A DNA stretch of 64,000 nucleotides from Uloborus plumipes (GCA_038373865.1 JAXGGA010002356.1:60460-124459); one strand, 5' to 3'; positions 36,974 to 48,214 are shown, counted from the stretch's first letter. Notes: generated from the letters alone by a model not told the origin. Numbers and translations: made by a program.

Positions 36974-37338
36974 CACTGTTAAAACTTTTCCTGAAATTTT
37001 ATGGTAAAAGTTACTGGCATCCATGGTGCCAGTAACTTTTACCGTAAAATTTTACGGAAGAAAAAACGAAAATTAAAAAGCGCGAGGTACGAACGATAAG
37101 GATCGAACCCGGGACCCAGTTTTACACACTGCTTTACTATCCACGGTACCAGATGAGACACATCAGGAAAGCGGAAATAGGGTGTCATCTGTATCGCACA
37201 GTAAGTCACGTGGTGATCAATTCGCGCTGCAATCGCAATTTTTTTATCGGTACAATTCACTGTAAAAATTTTCTGTACTGTAAACGCTACATTTTACAGT
37301 AACATTTACTACAAAAGCTTCCTGAATTTTTAACAGTG
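36974..37338. mobile_element. CACTG-ended element with an internal hairpin and a tRNA-like segment
   Basis: The left end CACTGTTAAAACTTTTCCTG and right end CAGG-like inverse CCTGAATTTTTAACAGTG pair imperfectly, flanked by TA(C). Close to the left end, 36996-37019 and 37027-37050 form a 24-bp stem with one mismatch and a 7-base loop. In the middle, the - strand has GGGTTCGATCC (plus 37100-37110), a pol III B box, and TACCGTGGATAGTAAAGCAG in the A-box position, so a tRNA or tRNA-derived SINE head appears to be embedded. Confidence 0.55.
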
Positions 37339-37689
37339 TACGTTGCAAAGAGTCAGCAATTTCATCGATTGCTGAGACACAGTCATTATATTTGAGTCCA
37401 AAGTTAAATTTATTCATAAATCAGAGTCCTTTATAGGCCCTCAAAGTTTTGAAACCCAGTGTACCATTTCGCGTGTCTCCTAACATGCGTTGCATTGCAA
37501 ATTAGCCTTAACCGATCGCCCCTATCTCGACTGAAAGAAACGATCTGTTTTCGTTTCCATTAAGGTTTCTCGTAAATCTGTTCTTGACACAGTAACACGT
37601 TTATCTACAAGTGAACAAAAACCTCTGAAAAATGCACATAGTATCACCGGTCAACACTTTTCTTTCTACGTTTCCAACTTGGAGAGATA

Positions 37690-39120
37690 AAAAATGTATT
37701 ATTTATATCACGCCTTCAGCTCTTACGAAAGTTCGGAAAGAAAAATTCACGCAACCTTTTGTTATCTCACCTGTTTCGTAAGAAGACATCCCCGATTAAT
37801 CAAGATGAGCAATGTCAAGTAACGATGTGAGTAAACGCGGCTAAGGGAGGTTCAGTTCAAGAATACTTTTCTAAACACTTAAACATAGACTTTGTACAGG
37901 AAATGACATACATTTAGAATGATACAATGCTACTTTGTTGGTTAAAATTAGAAATTATGACAAATGAAATGAAGTTTTTATTATAACTGATTTTTTTTTC
38001 TTACAACGTAGGTAGAAATGTTCTCTTTATTCATCCAACCTTCCCATGTTTTGTATGAAGATAACCCCTATAAATTGAGATGCGCAATGTCAAGTAAGAA
38101 TGTGAGTAAACATGTGCAATGTCAAGTAAGAATGTGAGTAAACATAGTTAAGAGAGGTTCGGTTCAAGAATATATTTTATAGACAGTTTTAGACATTATA
38201 GTACAGAATAGATAGAATAGAATATAGTATGGAATCGAATGTACAATTCTTAATTTGATAGTTAAAACTTTTGAATTTATGATGAACGGAATATATTTTT
38301 GATCAACGAATTTTTATCATCCTTCGTAATTAGTAGAATAGATAGAATAGATTACAATATTGAATAGAAAGTATAATTCTTAATTTGATAGTTGAAACTT
38401 TTGAATTTATAATGAACGGAATATTTTTTTGATCAATGGAATTTTTTCATAATGCGTAATTAGTAGAATAGATAGAATAGATTACATATTGAATAGAAAG
38501 CATAATTCTTAATTTGATAGCTAAAAATTTTGAAATTATGATGAACGGAATATATTTTCGATCAACGGATTTTTTTCATCTTGCGTAATTAGTGAATACT
38601 CTTCGTATTCATGCGACTTTTCAAAACCTCACTTGTTTCGTAAGAAGACATCTTCTAACCAAGATACTCAATGTCGAGTAACAATGTCAATAGCTATAGT
38701 TAAGAAAGTTTTTATGAATATAATTTTCAAAGCATTTTAAACTTTGCTTAGGAAATATCATACATTAGGACGATATAATTTTATTTTGTTCGTTAAAAAT
38801 TGGAAATTATGACAAATGGAACATATTTTCGATTAAGTGATTTTTTCCATGCGACATAGTTAGAGAATATTCTCCATATTCACGTAATTTTTCCATATCT
38901 TTTCGATTTCGTAAGAAGACATCCCTTATTGGTCAAGATGAACAGTGTCAATTAATGATATTAGTAAACGTGGGTAAGGGAGGTTTGGTTCAAGAATATA
39001 CTTTTCTACACACTAGTAAACACTACACGGGAAGTAACGCGCATAAGGAACAAAAACGGCAATTTTTCTTTTAACAGTTGAAAAATTGGAAACTATGGAA
39101 AATTTTACACATTGAAAATA
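37690..39120. repeat. Degenerate tandem array, period about 275 bp, with internal triplication
   Basis: TTTCGTAAGAAGACATC recurs at about 37773, 38633 and 38905, with a diverged version at about 38050. Each is followed by CAATGTCAAGTAA-like sequence, a GTTCAAGAATATA-like segment, AATTATGACAAATG and a T-run. The second unit is longer because a segment of about 125 bp (ATTCTTAATTTGATAG...GAACGGAATAT) is present three times at about 38245-38590. No conserved open frame. Confidence 0.75.
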
Positions 39121-40059
39121 AGTTTGCAAGCCGTTACCGTAGATGATGTCAGGATTTATTTCTGCAATATTACCAATTTCACTTCGCGAGTTATTTTACA
39201 CAAATTGATGGTTCCTCAATAAAAAGAAAAGAAAAACAATAGTAAAGTAAATTTCTTTTTTATCACCAGCGGATTAGCACACTTTCGGGTTAAAAAAAAA
39301 GAGAAGAAAAAGAACCCGTAGCCTTATAATCCTGTTCCGAAGTTATACTAAGCTTTAAAAAATATATCAAACTTTCATCAGTGAGACTGAAAAATAACTT
39401 TCCCAGTAATTTTACCTTATCAATCTCACTACTAAGCATTTCTTTTTTTTCAAGTGCTCGCTACTTTTAGCGAGACACCTACTGCCCTAAAAACGTCCCG
39501 ACTCCGTCCTTAACTAGCTTAAAACTCGCTCCTTGTGACGAAACCGAAAACACCAAGTGAAAATTTCACCAGTTTGGCCCCGCAGGGGAGCCATTGCACA
39601 CATCTTCTCTTAAGAAGACGTCTCCTACGAAAATAACCTAAAAAAGTCATCGGTCCACCTGCGATTCGCTTCCTGCAGCAGAGAAACAAAAAATTCTAGG
39701 TTATCCCCAAAGCGTGACGTAACTGTGATGTCACTCCCGCCAGCTGATCAGTGAGGGGCCATTAACACTGGAATGTCACGTGGATCTTCAACGTGAAGGA
39801 AAGAATAAACGGGAAATACCTCGCTGCGTGGAAAACAGAAAGAGAAATTTTTTTGCCCAGACGAAATAATTGTTTTATGCAGTTGGGAATTTTCCTTGAG
39901 TCAAAGGAACGCTTGCAGCTCTTTTGACTGATGAGCTCAGTGGAAATTAAATGTTAATTGGAAATAAGCAGCTTCATATTTTTTTTTGTTATTTTCTTCA
40001 AATGCATCTGCCGCAATATACTCGGAATCGTTCCAAGTGAAAATTATGGCCGGTGCGCT
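39121..40059. other. GC-richer non-repetitive patch (about 39440-39960)
   Basis: The patch has balanced composition, with the E-box CAGCTG and CACGTG at about 39740-39780 and CRE-like GTGACGTAA/GATGTCAC near 39715-39735. It is a candidate cis-regulatory element by composition only. Confidence 0.3.
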
Positions 40060-40063
40060 TTAA

Positions 40064-40569
40064 CCCTTCACTGTATGGTGTGCCTGATCTGGCACAAACC
40101 AAAAAAAACCTCATGTATTCCTCTGATATTTAAATACAGTTAAACTGAGCTTTTTGCCCCTTCTGGAACATTGCTATAACAGTTTAGTGTGATTTTTATG
40201 CACTGGTTAGTTGCACTAGTCTAGGTATTACAGTTCTTGCTTTCGAAAAATGGGAGTGTCTGCATTACAGTAAGAAGTGTGCTTAATCATTATTTCCTCT
40301 GTTCTAAATATGTTTAAATATTTATGCTGTACTTAGTGGCAAAAATTTGTTTGTTCCACTTATGGCACAAAACACAGTGTAGATTATTACACTTATCAGT
40401 ATAAGCACATACTATGTGTTTTGTGGCATATGTAGAACAAACAGTTAAAACATTTTTGGTGCAAATTTTTAAGATTAATTTTTTTCTTCATTTTTCCTGA
40501 ACTCAGGGCTATTTAAATGTAACATATATTTTTTTTTCATGAAAATATAAAAAATCGTGCAGTGAAGGG
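40064..40569. mobile_element. piggyBac-type MITE, second family (506 bp)
   Basis: Ends CCCTTCACTGTATGG and CGTGCAGTGAAGGG with TTAA on both sides (40060-40063, 40570-40573). An internal inverted repeat pairs TTGTTCCACTTATGGCACAA with TTGTGGCATATGTAGAACAA (about 40349-40441). No transposase. Confidence 0.85.
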
Positions 40570-40573
40570 TTAA

Positions 40574-41488
40574 TTATCTAATGAAATGCATGTTGACAAA
40601 GTAAGAGACATGAAAACGCAAAACTTACACATTTGTTTTCATCTCTCATTTTAATGTTTTTTCCGCCTGCTGGTTAAAAAAAAAAGAAAAAAATAATTTC
40701 ATCTCTATTTATGTATTTTGTTGTAAGTTGCCTGAAATAAGAGAGAGGCAGGAATAAGAATGAGTAATACTTTCTAAATTCTAAGGGGGAAAATATTGGA
40801 AAAATTTAATTGTAAAAAAAAGTCAAATGGTAGAAGTAGCATAGTAAATTAAATTGTTGACTTTGAAATTGCTCACATAACTTATACAATAAGATAAGTT
40901 CACATAGTAAAGAGTTGCTCTTCCTCATCTTGTATCCAGAATGGCTACATTTTGAATTGACTAAAACATAGACAAACAGTTGACAAAAATTCATTCCACC
41001 ACGAAGCGATAATTACAGCTAAAATAATTCCAAAGGTTGCTGCAGTTTTGTTTTTTGCAGTTATGAGATATTATTACTACAATAGGAATTAATTCATTGG
41101 CAGATGATAAGAGCTTTTCAATTTACATTATCAATATCTATATTAATCCGCTATAAACTCTCGCTGTTGTTCGTTTTTCGTTGTCTGCAATACATGACAA
41201 ACTACTGCGCCTGTCATTTCAACCATTTCCTGAAATCTTCTTTCTATTGACCATGCAGCTAAATTGACCATGCAGCCAAAAGCAATGAAGTTTTAAAATA
41301 AAATTAGGATATGCTCGAAAAAGTTTTTTTTTTTCTTTAATGCGAAATTTTCGGATCCTCTGTACAAAATCGTTTATCAACGAAGTACCAAGGAATAATA
41401 CAATATTGCGTAACTCTGCTTTATACAAAGGAACAAGGTTATCGATATAAAGCAGTGAGCAACCGCTCCTAAGCATAAGGCAGAAACA
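40574..41488. other. AT-rich stretch, nothing recognised
   Basis: A-runs near 40678-40700 and 40812. No gene or transposon end was identified. Confidence 0.4.
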
Positions 41489-41715
41489 TGCAATACACCG
41501 CCAACTCGGCTATTTCGATGCATGGACAGCTGTTTCGAGCCCATCATCAGCATGGAATATGAAAGCTGTCGAGTTGGAGGGAAAATTTTTTTAGCTCTCT
41601 TTGCTTTATAAGAGGATTTTTGCCTGACTGCTTTCGTATTCCATGCTGATGGGAGCATGATGGGCTCGAAACAGCTGTCCATGGATCGAAATAGCCGAGT
41701 TGGCGGTGTATTGCA
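41489..41715. mobile_element. Hairpin MITE with about 75-bp inverted ends
   Basis: The left arm starts TGCAATACACCGCCAACTCG and runs through GACAGCTGTTTCGAGCCCAT to GCATGGAATA. The right arm is its inverse with one extra stretch of about 10 bases (GCTCCCATCA). The short loop between (about 41561-41633) is T-rich. No flanking duplication was settled. Frames on the - strand in this region are a by-product of the GC-rich arms. Confidence 0.75.
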
Positions 41716-42722
41716 AAGTTATCGATATTTAAATGTTCGTAAATTTCCACACAATATCGAAATATATGTTTTTCAACTGAGTAAAATCTTGGCCTCCAAT
41801 AAAAAAGACTGAAATTTTTGTCAAAATTTTCAATATATTTTCTTTTTCGTTTTGGTGCGAAAAGACAATGTAAATGGTTATCATCCATTTTCATTTTCGC
41901 ATCAAAGCCAAAAAGAAAATTTATTGAAGCAAATGAAAAATATTTATAAATACAGATTTCCTTATGAGACAACATAAAGTTGATTGAACTTCCGCTTACA
42001 GCAGAACCACAAGAAATAGTTTGCTGAATTTTGAGCAATTAATTTAGTTAAATGAATCTCAAATTGTATTTCCTGAGGAAAAACTGAATTAAATAATAGA
42101 TTGTGTTGATGTTAGATTTGGTTGGATAACCTCACGATAAAACGCACGTGAGCGCACGTAATTACTTAGCTCTGATATAAAGAAGATTCGTTTGGCAATG
42201 AGTCAGTTTCAAATTATAATATATCTTGTGGTTGTAAATATATTTAGTTTTTAAAAAGCAGTGCATAATCGCAGCATCAAATTTTATTTTGAAACAAACA
42301 TTGCTTCATACGCAAAATTTTGACTCATTTGAGTCTGCATGACCTAATGTTAGCTTTTTTTTGGAGAGAAAATACGTCAATTAAATTTACTGCCAACGTT
42401 GTGTTTTATTTATTCTTTTTTCGAAATTAAAAAAAACATTTAAATGTCACATCGGTAACATTGTAAATAAACAAATCAAATGTATTTTACAGAAAAATTT
42501 CCTGCATATGGTTTCTTTCATGACGTGAAAATGTTTCCTGACGTTTTTGGCAGTAAATTGATCTTGAAGTAGAGAAAATCGGAAAACAGTTCGGACTATA
42601 ACTGTGATAAACTATATGAAAAGAAGGATAAAACTACTCTCTAAGAATGAAATAGCAGATATGAGGAAAATGAAAAATGTGTACTTATTGAGCAATTTGG
42701 ATTTTCATCATTTTGGATTATT
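41716..42722. other. AT-rich stretch, nothing recognised
   Basis: A 163-codon - strand frame (41547-42038) overlaps the MITE and continues into AT-rich DNA. It has no domain and is judged spurious. Confidence 0.4.
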
Positions 42723-43109
42723 CCCTAGCAGCATCATCTCATCGGCCGATGATCGGCCATTCATCGAAACCCGATGATCCAATATGTCTCATCGGCCGAG
42801 CAGAATCCGAGCAGCAAAATCCGCTGAGAATACGATGAGATTTGGAGCAATTTACGAGCAGAACAGTCCCGTGCCGAGGAATTTCATCGGGAAACTTAAT
42901 CGGAAGGATATCATTTTCCGATGGAATATAGCTCATCTTATTTTCATCGGGAAAGTTGATCGGAAGGATATCGCTTTCCGATGAAAAGTAGCTCATCGAA
43001 AACCGTGCTCGGATACTGATCGGAATGATGTCATCGTGCGTTACAGGATCAGTTTACGAGGAGTTTGTTGATCGGCCGAGCAAAATTCGACGAGTTGATG
43101 CTACTTGGG
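42723..43109. mobile_element. MITE rich in ATCGG/CCGAT motifs
   Basis: Ends CCCTAGCAGCATCATCTCAT and ACGAGTTGATGCTACTTGGG pair over about 23 bp. The inside is packed with GATCGG, CATCGGG and TTCCGATG words in both orientations, plus the near repeat AATCGGAAGGATATC / GATCGGAAGGATATC (about 42899 and 42959). Self-complementary frames on both strands here are not genes. Confidence 0.7.
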
Positions 43110-43141
43110 TTGACATTTTGGCAAAAATGATAGTAACACTA

Positions 43142-43462
43142 CACTGCAAAAAATAAGCCGTTGTTTTTACAGTATAATACTGGCAGCAGAAATTCCTCTT
43201 TAAAACTGTAAAAGCACAGTAATAAACTGCAAAATTAGTAAGTTCACAGTTTATTACTGTAAAGCAGCAATTTTACAGTTTATCACCACAATTTTACTGT
43301 TTATTACCAAAAAAATAGCTGGATTATACTGTAAAAACAACAGTTTACGACTGTAAAACGAGCAATTTTACAGTTTATTAACTTAAAACTAGAAATTTTT
43401 ATAGTTTTTTCCCATAAAATTAGCTGTATTATACCATAAATACAACATTCATTTTTACAGCG
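43142..43462. mobile_element. CACTG-ended short transposon, copy 5
   Basis: Starts CACTGCAAAAAATAAGCCGT and ends TTCATTTTTACAGCG, with the family's CAGTATAATACTGGCAGCAG block near the left end. Lies 32 bp downstream of the ATCGG-rich MITE. Confidence 0.7.
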
Positions 43463-43627
43463 TAATAATAGCATTCCAATTGCTCCCCTTCTCCCCATTT
43501 TGCAAGATGCTAAGTTTTTACTATGATACAATAGGGAAAATATGCTTGATCAAACTTTTGACTCACATTTTAAATTTTCATTGCATAAAACATGCTTGTG
43601 CAGGCGTTAGCTGTACTATGCATTAAA

Positions 43628-43687
43628 GATGCATTGAATGACTGTATTGATGTTTCTAATAACATCAATACAGTCATTCAATGCATC
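43628..43687. other. Perfect 27-bp stem hairpin with 6-base loop
   Basis: Arm 43628-43654 (GATGCATTGAATGACTGTAT...) is exactly complementary to arm 43661-43687, with TCTAAT between. It directly abuts the target duplication of the hAT element at 43696. A stem this perfect is unlikely to be old. It could be a recent templated inversion or a tiny MITE. Confidence 0.8.
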
Positions 43688-43695
43688 ATTGAGAC

Positions 43696-44279
43696 CAGTG
43701 GTTGGAAAAACTACATATTTTTTGTAGCGAACTACAACTACAACTACTTTCTTATAAATGTAGTTAACTACAGTAAAAACTACTTTTTTTTTAAATGTAG
43801 CGAGCTACACTACTTTTGAAATGTAGTTGCTACTTCGTTACTTTTTAAAAAATAAATAAATAAAAAGAATACACCGTTTGAGGATCGACCGAAAAAATTC
43901 GAAAAGTGGTTTAGATTAAAAAATTACCTCATTCGAATATGGAATAGAAACAGGAATTGTCTTTGACTTTATTTGTTACTTTTCCTTTTTGTTCCTTTGT
44001 TTTTGCTAAAATTTGTCCTTTTTTAGATTTTTTTTTACAATTTTACGAATATTCGCCACAAGAACCACCTTGTTTTCTTTCTTCGTTCTTTTTTTTCATT
44101 TATTTTTTTTTAATTTATTTTAAGTAGTTTCTAGAAATCGCTACAAACTACTACTTTTTTGTATCGCGCTACTCGCTACTCTACTTTTTTTAAAAAGTAG
44201 TGCGCTACACTACAAACTACTAAAAAATGTAGCTACTACAGTAGTTTCGCTACTTGTAGCGCGCTACTTCCGACCACTG
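43696..44279. mobile_element. hAT-type element (584 bp) rich in GTAGC/GCTAC words
   Basis: Ends CAGTGGTTGGAAAAACTAC and GCGCTACTTCCGACCACTG with an exact 8-bp duplication ATTGAGAC (43688-43695, 44280-44287). Subterminal zones carry many copies of TGTAGCGAACTAC-like words, probable transposase binding sites. The centre is T-rich. A related element with CAGTGTTGAAAAATTGC ends lies in each palindrome arm (near 57456 and 59908). No transposase frame. Confidence 0.85.
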
Positions 44280-44287
44280 ATTGAGAC

Positions 44288-44860
44288 CAGTTATTTTTAT
44301 TCCACTTCTAGAATGCTTTTTTTAACTAAAATATATGAATCCTCAGCGGTTATGATGTGTTTGGCGAGGTCCATAGAATAAGATTTCGGCTATTCAAGAC
44401 TTCAAAATATACTATTCTGTAAAAAATATACTATTCTGTCTGAAGTGGCGCAAAGTTTGCTAGCTGCTAAAAAAGCCTCTTAAAATTATTTTTAAAACTT
44501 TTAACTTTTATGTTTCCACGATACAATCCTTGAAAATGAATTTGACTCAAGTAACTGCTTATAACAGTAACCTCCTTTTAGCGTCGGCTCCAGAAAGTGA
44601 ATACAATAACAAGTATGTTTGACCAGACTCTCCCTTTTGTTCCGACTTTTTATAAATAACTCCTAAGCTTCCTGCTCGGGAAGAACAATGAAGAGTTCAC
44701 TTTCAACGGCCGTTTTTAATCTCGACTATGGCTCGGGGAGAAACGATGGGCCGCAAAAAAATGATGAAAACTGGAATGTTCGTTCAGCTCAAATGGGCCG
44801 TTTTAGTAAGTGTTCTTGTCAAGCGCTCTTGTTTTACAGAACTGGGGATGGTATAGCAGC
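44288..44860. other. Short stretch without a recognised feature
   Basis: Includes a 117-codon + frame (44688-45041) which runs into the T-tract and antisense LINE tail. Its first part (44688-44850) is less AT-rich but matches nothing I know. Confidence 0.35.
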
Positions 44861-45420
44861 TTTTTTTTTTTTTTTTTTTTTTCAAAAATACGCCATCCCT
44901 TTGTACATATTCAACAATGTTAAATTTAACAAATTACGGGATGACTCGTATGTGAAAAGTACAAAACTACCCACATGGGTAAACATTCAATTTGGTATAT
45001 ACACAAGAAAAATAATTTTGGTTAATAATAAATTAAAATAAAAATATAAGTAAAATATTTACATAAAGGTAATGGAAAAAAAAATAAATAAGTAACAAAA
45101 ACTAAATGAAAAAGAAAAAAAACATACATATATATATATAAATAATAAAACATTATAATTAAAGAAAAAAAGAAATGTAGATAATTTAATAAATAAACAG
45201 AAGAAAGAACAAGAAAAAGGTGCAGTTAATAGTATTGACGTTAAGAAAAAAAATATTATCCGAAAAGAAAATGCTCGTGGTCTATTAGAAAAGAAATAAG
45301 AGCAGTAATTTTCTATTTTGCTGCAGGAAACGAATAATAGTTTTTTAAGTCTCGAGTTCAATTGCCTGTAGAACGAAGATAGAATGAAGAAAAATGAATA
45401 CAATGCTGTAACTAAAATGT
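44861..45420 (-). mobile_element. 5'-truncated LINE 3' end, copy 2 (antisense to copy 1)
   Basis: On the - strand this is the same 3' UTR as the LINE at 21313-22681: CAAATTGAATGTTTACCCAT, then GTACAAAGGGATGGCGTA and a poly(A), seen here as T-run 44861-44882. The short upstream coding remnant contains RLKKLLFVSCS, as in copy 1. About 30 bp near 45360-45390 differ between the copies. Only the last ~550 bp are kept. Confidence 0.8.
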
Positions 45421-45543
45421 AGTATAGCAGCTGTAAAATATTTATTAGTCTTTTTTTTTTAAATTATTTCACGCTTGCTAATTTATTTATCATATCAAAG
45501 CAGAGTGCAACTTTCCTGCTCAAGAAAACTTTAAGACGTAAAC

Positions 45544-45592
<49 letters not shown>

Positions 45593-46005
45593 GGGTGATG
45601 GGAAATTCCACCATTACGAACGTAACAATCAAGTTTTAAACGTTTTTGCTACTTTTATAACCAAAGAATCCGTATCAAAATTTAAGGATAGCATAAATAA
45701 CATCGGAAAAAAAGAAGAAGAAAAAAAAAGGATTGTTGATTTTTATTAAAGCAAATTGCAATTATGTGCGTTTAAAGTTTCATTGTTGCTTCCGTAACGG
45801 AGGGATTGCTGTGATGCATTTCTTAAATCCTAAACAGAAATTTTGAAAGAAGTGCAAGGACTTTTTGCTACCTTTTGTAACTATTACTAACAATATTAAA
45901 TTGCTCGGTATCCAATCATTTGGGCTATCCTTTCAGTTTTTGGTAGCTTAATATTCTAGAACTATATTCCTATTTCACACTGTTGCATTCCTATTTCACA
46001 TTTCG
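45421..46005. other. AT-rich stretch with a 42-base T-run (45548-45589)
   Basis: The T-run could be the poly(A) tail of a - strand retro-insertion, but the sequence to its right is not recognisable and no target duplication is evident. Confidence 0.4.
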
Positions 46006-46379
46006 AACTGTTGTTTGTACAGTATAATATTGGCAGACGAGGTTCCAATTTAAAACAGTAAAACTACCAACTTTACAGCTTGTTACTATAAAGTTAGCAA
46101 TTTCAGTTTATTGCTGTAAAATTTATCTTAATTATACTGTAAAAACAACTGTATAATACTGGCAGAAGAGGTTCCAGTTTAAAATTTTAAAATGCACCGG
46201 TAATAAACTTGAAATAGCAATTTTACAGTTTAATACTGTAAAATTAGTAATTTTACAGTTTATTACTGTAAAAGGAGCAATTTTACAGTTTATCACTGTA
46301 AAATTAGTAATTTTTACAGTTAAATACTATAAAATTAGCTGTATTATACTGTAAAAAACAACATTCATTTCTTAGAGCG
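46006..46379. mobile_element. CACTG-ended short transposon, copy 6
   Basis: The body shows the family units twice (GTATAATATTGGCAGACGAG and GTATAATACTGGCAGAAGAG) and the ACTGTAAAATTAGC stems. Both extreme ends have decayed (GAACTGTTGTTTG and TTCTTAGAGCG), so boundaries are approximate. Confidence 0.65.
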
Positions 46380-47115
46380 TATAAAATAGAGGCTAGTTGT
46401 CATTATGAATATTGATCATAAAACCTTTCAAACTTATTCAAACAAAGTGCATTTTACTACGCAAGCAAACTTCAAGGCTTATATCTAAAACTTTTCGCGT
46501 CAAGCTAATGAATTTATTAAATCGTCACCAGAAATTTAAATGGAGCGCGAGGCCTTTTTTCTGCCTTTCCGACCTTGAATCTCGCCTAATGAGGGGTGGG
46601 TGATGATGCATCTCAGTTACAGGTCACATTCGGATGTTAAGTTATTCACAAATTATCTCTATTTTCTTCTGACGAGAGCTGACGCACAGGGTTCTGTTTC
46701 TTTTTGTTCAAGGCATTTTCCGGTTGTTAATGATGATTTGTTTGTAAATATTGAAGAATGTTGTTTACCTTTGTGATGTGCTCCAGTTCGTCAAAGCGTT
46801 GCTTATTTCCTGAAATGCTTCTTTTTCTGTTGGCTGAAAGGTAAATCAAAGTCACTTTATCCAGGGCAAAAAACAATTAGCAGCAATATAATAGTCATGT
46901 TGTCAGTTACACAAATATAATTATGACATTTTTGCAATAGAAAGACCAGTGTTTGCAACTTTGTCATCGCTTGTTGTTTTTTTCTTTGGTTTCCCACAGA
47001 TGATAAATGCTTCAAGCTTTATCATTATGACCAACAATTATGCACTCAAGGTTTTCATTTTTTCTCGCATTATTTTAATAAGAGAACATTGGAATGATGA
47101 TTGATTGATGAGTGA
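46380..47115. other. Unique stretch before the BEL element, nothing recognised
   Basis: Moderately AT-rich. A 63-codon frame (46412-46603) has no domain. Just left of the LTR the sequence is a GATGATTGATTGATGAGTGATGG simple-repeat-like run resembling the inner edge of the other LTR. Confidence 0.35.
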
Positions 47116-47331
47116 TGGTATTTCTACCTTATGATGATGATTACCCTTTCCTGGGTGTTGATAAATAATCGACGGACCATTGAATAATTTTAAGTTATTT
47201 ATTTATGATACTGATGACACCGCTGATAGTGGGTGTTCATCTGACAACGTTCCTGTACGAAGTGAGTTGATTTTACAGTTGGCCGCTAGGCGGCGTTGTA
47301 ACGCATCTGGAATACGTCAGTGGTCTGAACA
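47116..47331 (-). repeat. 3' LTR of the BEL element
   Basis: 216 bp aligned to the copy at 52823-53038 with a single difference (CTTTCCTGG versus CTTTCTTGG near 47147). On the - strand it begins TGTTCAGACC and ends AAATACCA. Weaker similarity continues about 28 bp further left. Confidence 0.95.
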
Positions 47332-47536
47332 TACTCCCGGCGTTGAAATGATAATTTCAAAACAATTTATGAGAAAAATAAACAATAACAGAAATTTGAC
47401 CAATAATATGTGATAAAGTAAATAAAGACATTTAAAAATAAAACAATATATAAAGTTATGCAACTGTTCTAAATTCAGCACAATATCACTACTACAGATT
47501 AAACAAAATTGTGTATAAGAAAACAAAAACTGGTAC

Positions 47537-48214
47537 TTAAGGATCGTTATTGATAGGCAAAAGACAAATGGTGTTCACACCTCTTTTGAACACTCCTGTG
47601 GCAGTTCTTACAAGAACTACTCTTACCTTTTCATCTTTGCCTTTAACTATACTTTCTATTCGACCCAATTTCCATTTGAAAGGAGGTAGATCTGGGTCCT
47701 TTAATAAAACCATATCATTAGGGTTTATGTTGTCTTTAAGAAATTTCCATTTATTCCTTAAATGCAAGTGGTTCAAATAATCACGCGACCAGTGTTTCCA
47801 GATTTGTTGGGTGACCTTAGTTATTTTTTGCCATCTTGATAAGTAATTATCTGATGTTTCAAGAAGGCTTGGACTGGGGATTGAATTTAATGCCCTCCCT
47901 ATCAAGAAGTGACCTGGTGTCAATGCTGAAAAATCAGTGGGATCAGATGACATTGGAGTTAATGGCCTGCTGTTTAAAATAGCTTCAATGTCTGCTGTTA
48001 TTGTTAAGAACTCTTCAAATGTTAATTTAACTGACCCTACAGCTCTTTTTAGGTGATACTTGAATGATTTAACGCCAGATTCCCACAAACCTCCAAAATT
48101 TGGAGATCTTGGAGGAATGAATTTCCAATTAATTTTTTCGGACGTTAAATATTCAGCTAAGCTGGGATCGGGGTTGCTCATGAGTTTGTGTAACCTTCTT
48201 AATTCTGCGTTAGC
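47537..48214 (-). pseudogene. BEL/Pao integrase C-terminal part and DUF5641-type tail
   Basis: In frame with the preceding piece, separated only by the TGA at 48217-48215. It carries the catalytic Glu in FGGLWESGVKSFK, then the C-terminal domain LKDPDLPPFKWKLGRIESI ending VNTICLLPI. The piece ends about 200 bp before the 3' LTR, the normal layout. Confidence 0.9.

Noticed and set aside
41547..42038. 163-codon - strand frame
   Set aside because: It starts in AT-rich DNA and ends inside the GC-rich arm of a MITE, with no recognisable domain.
45548..45589. T-run as proof of a processed pseudogene
   Set aside because: No recognisable gene sequence adjoins it and no target duplication is visible.
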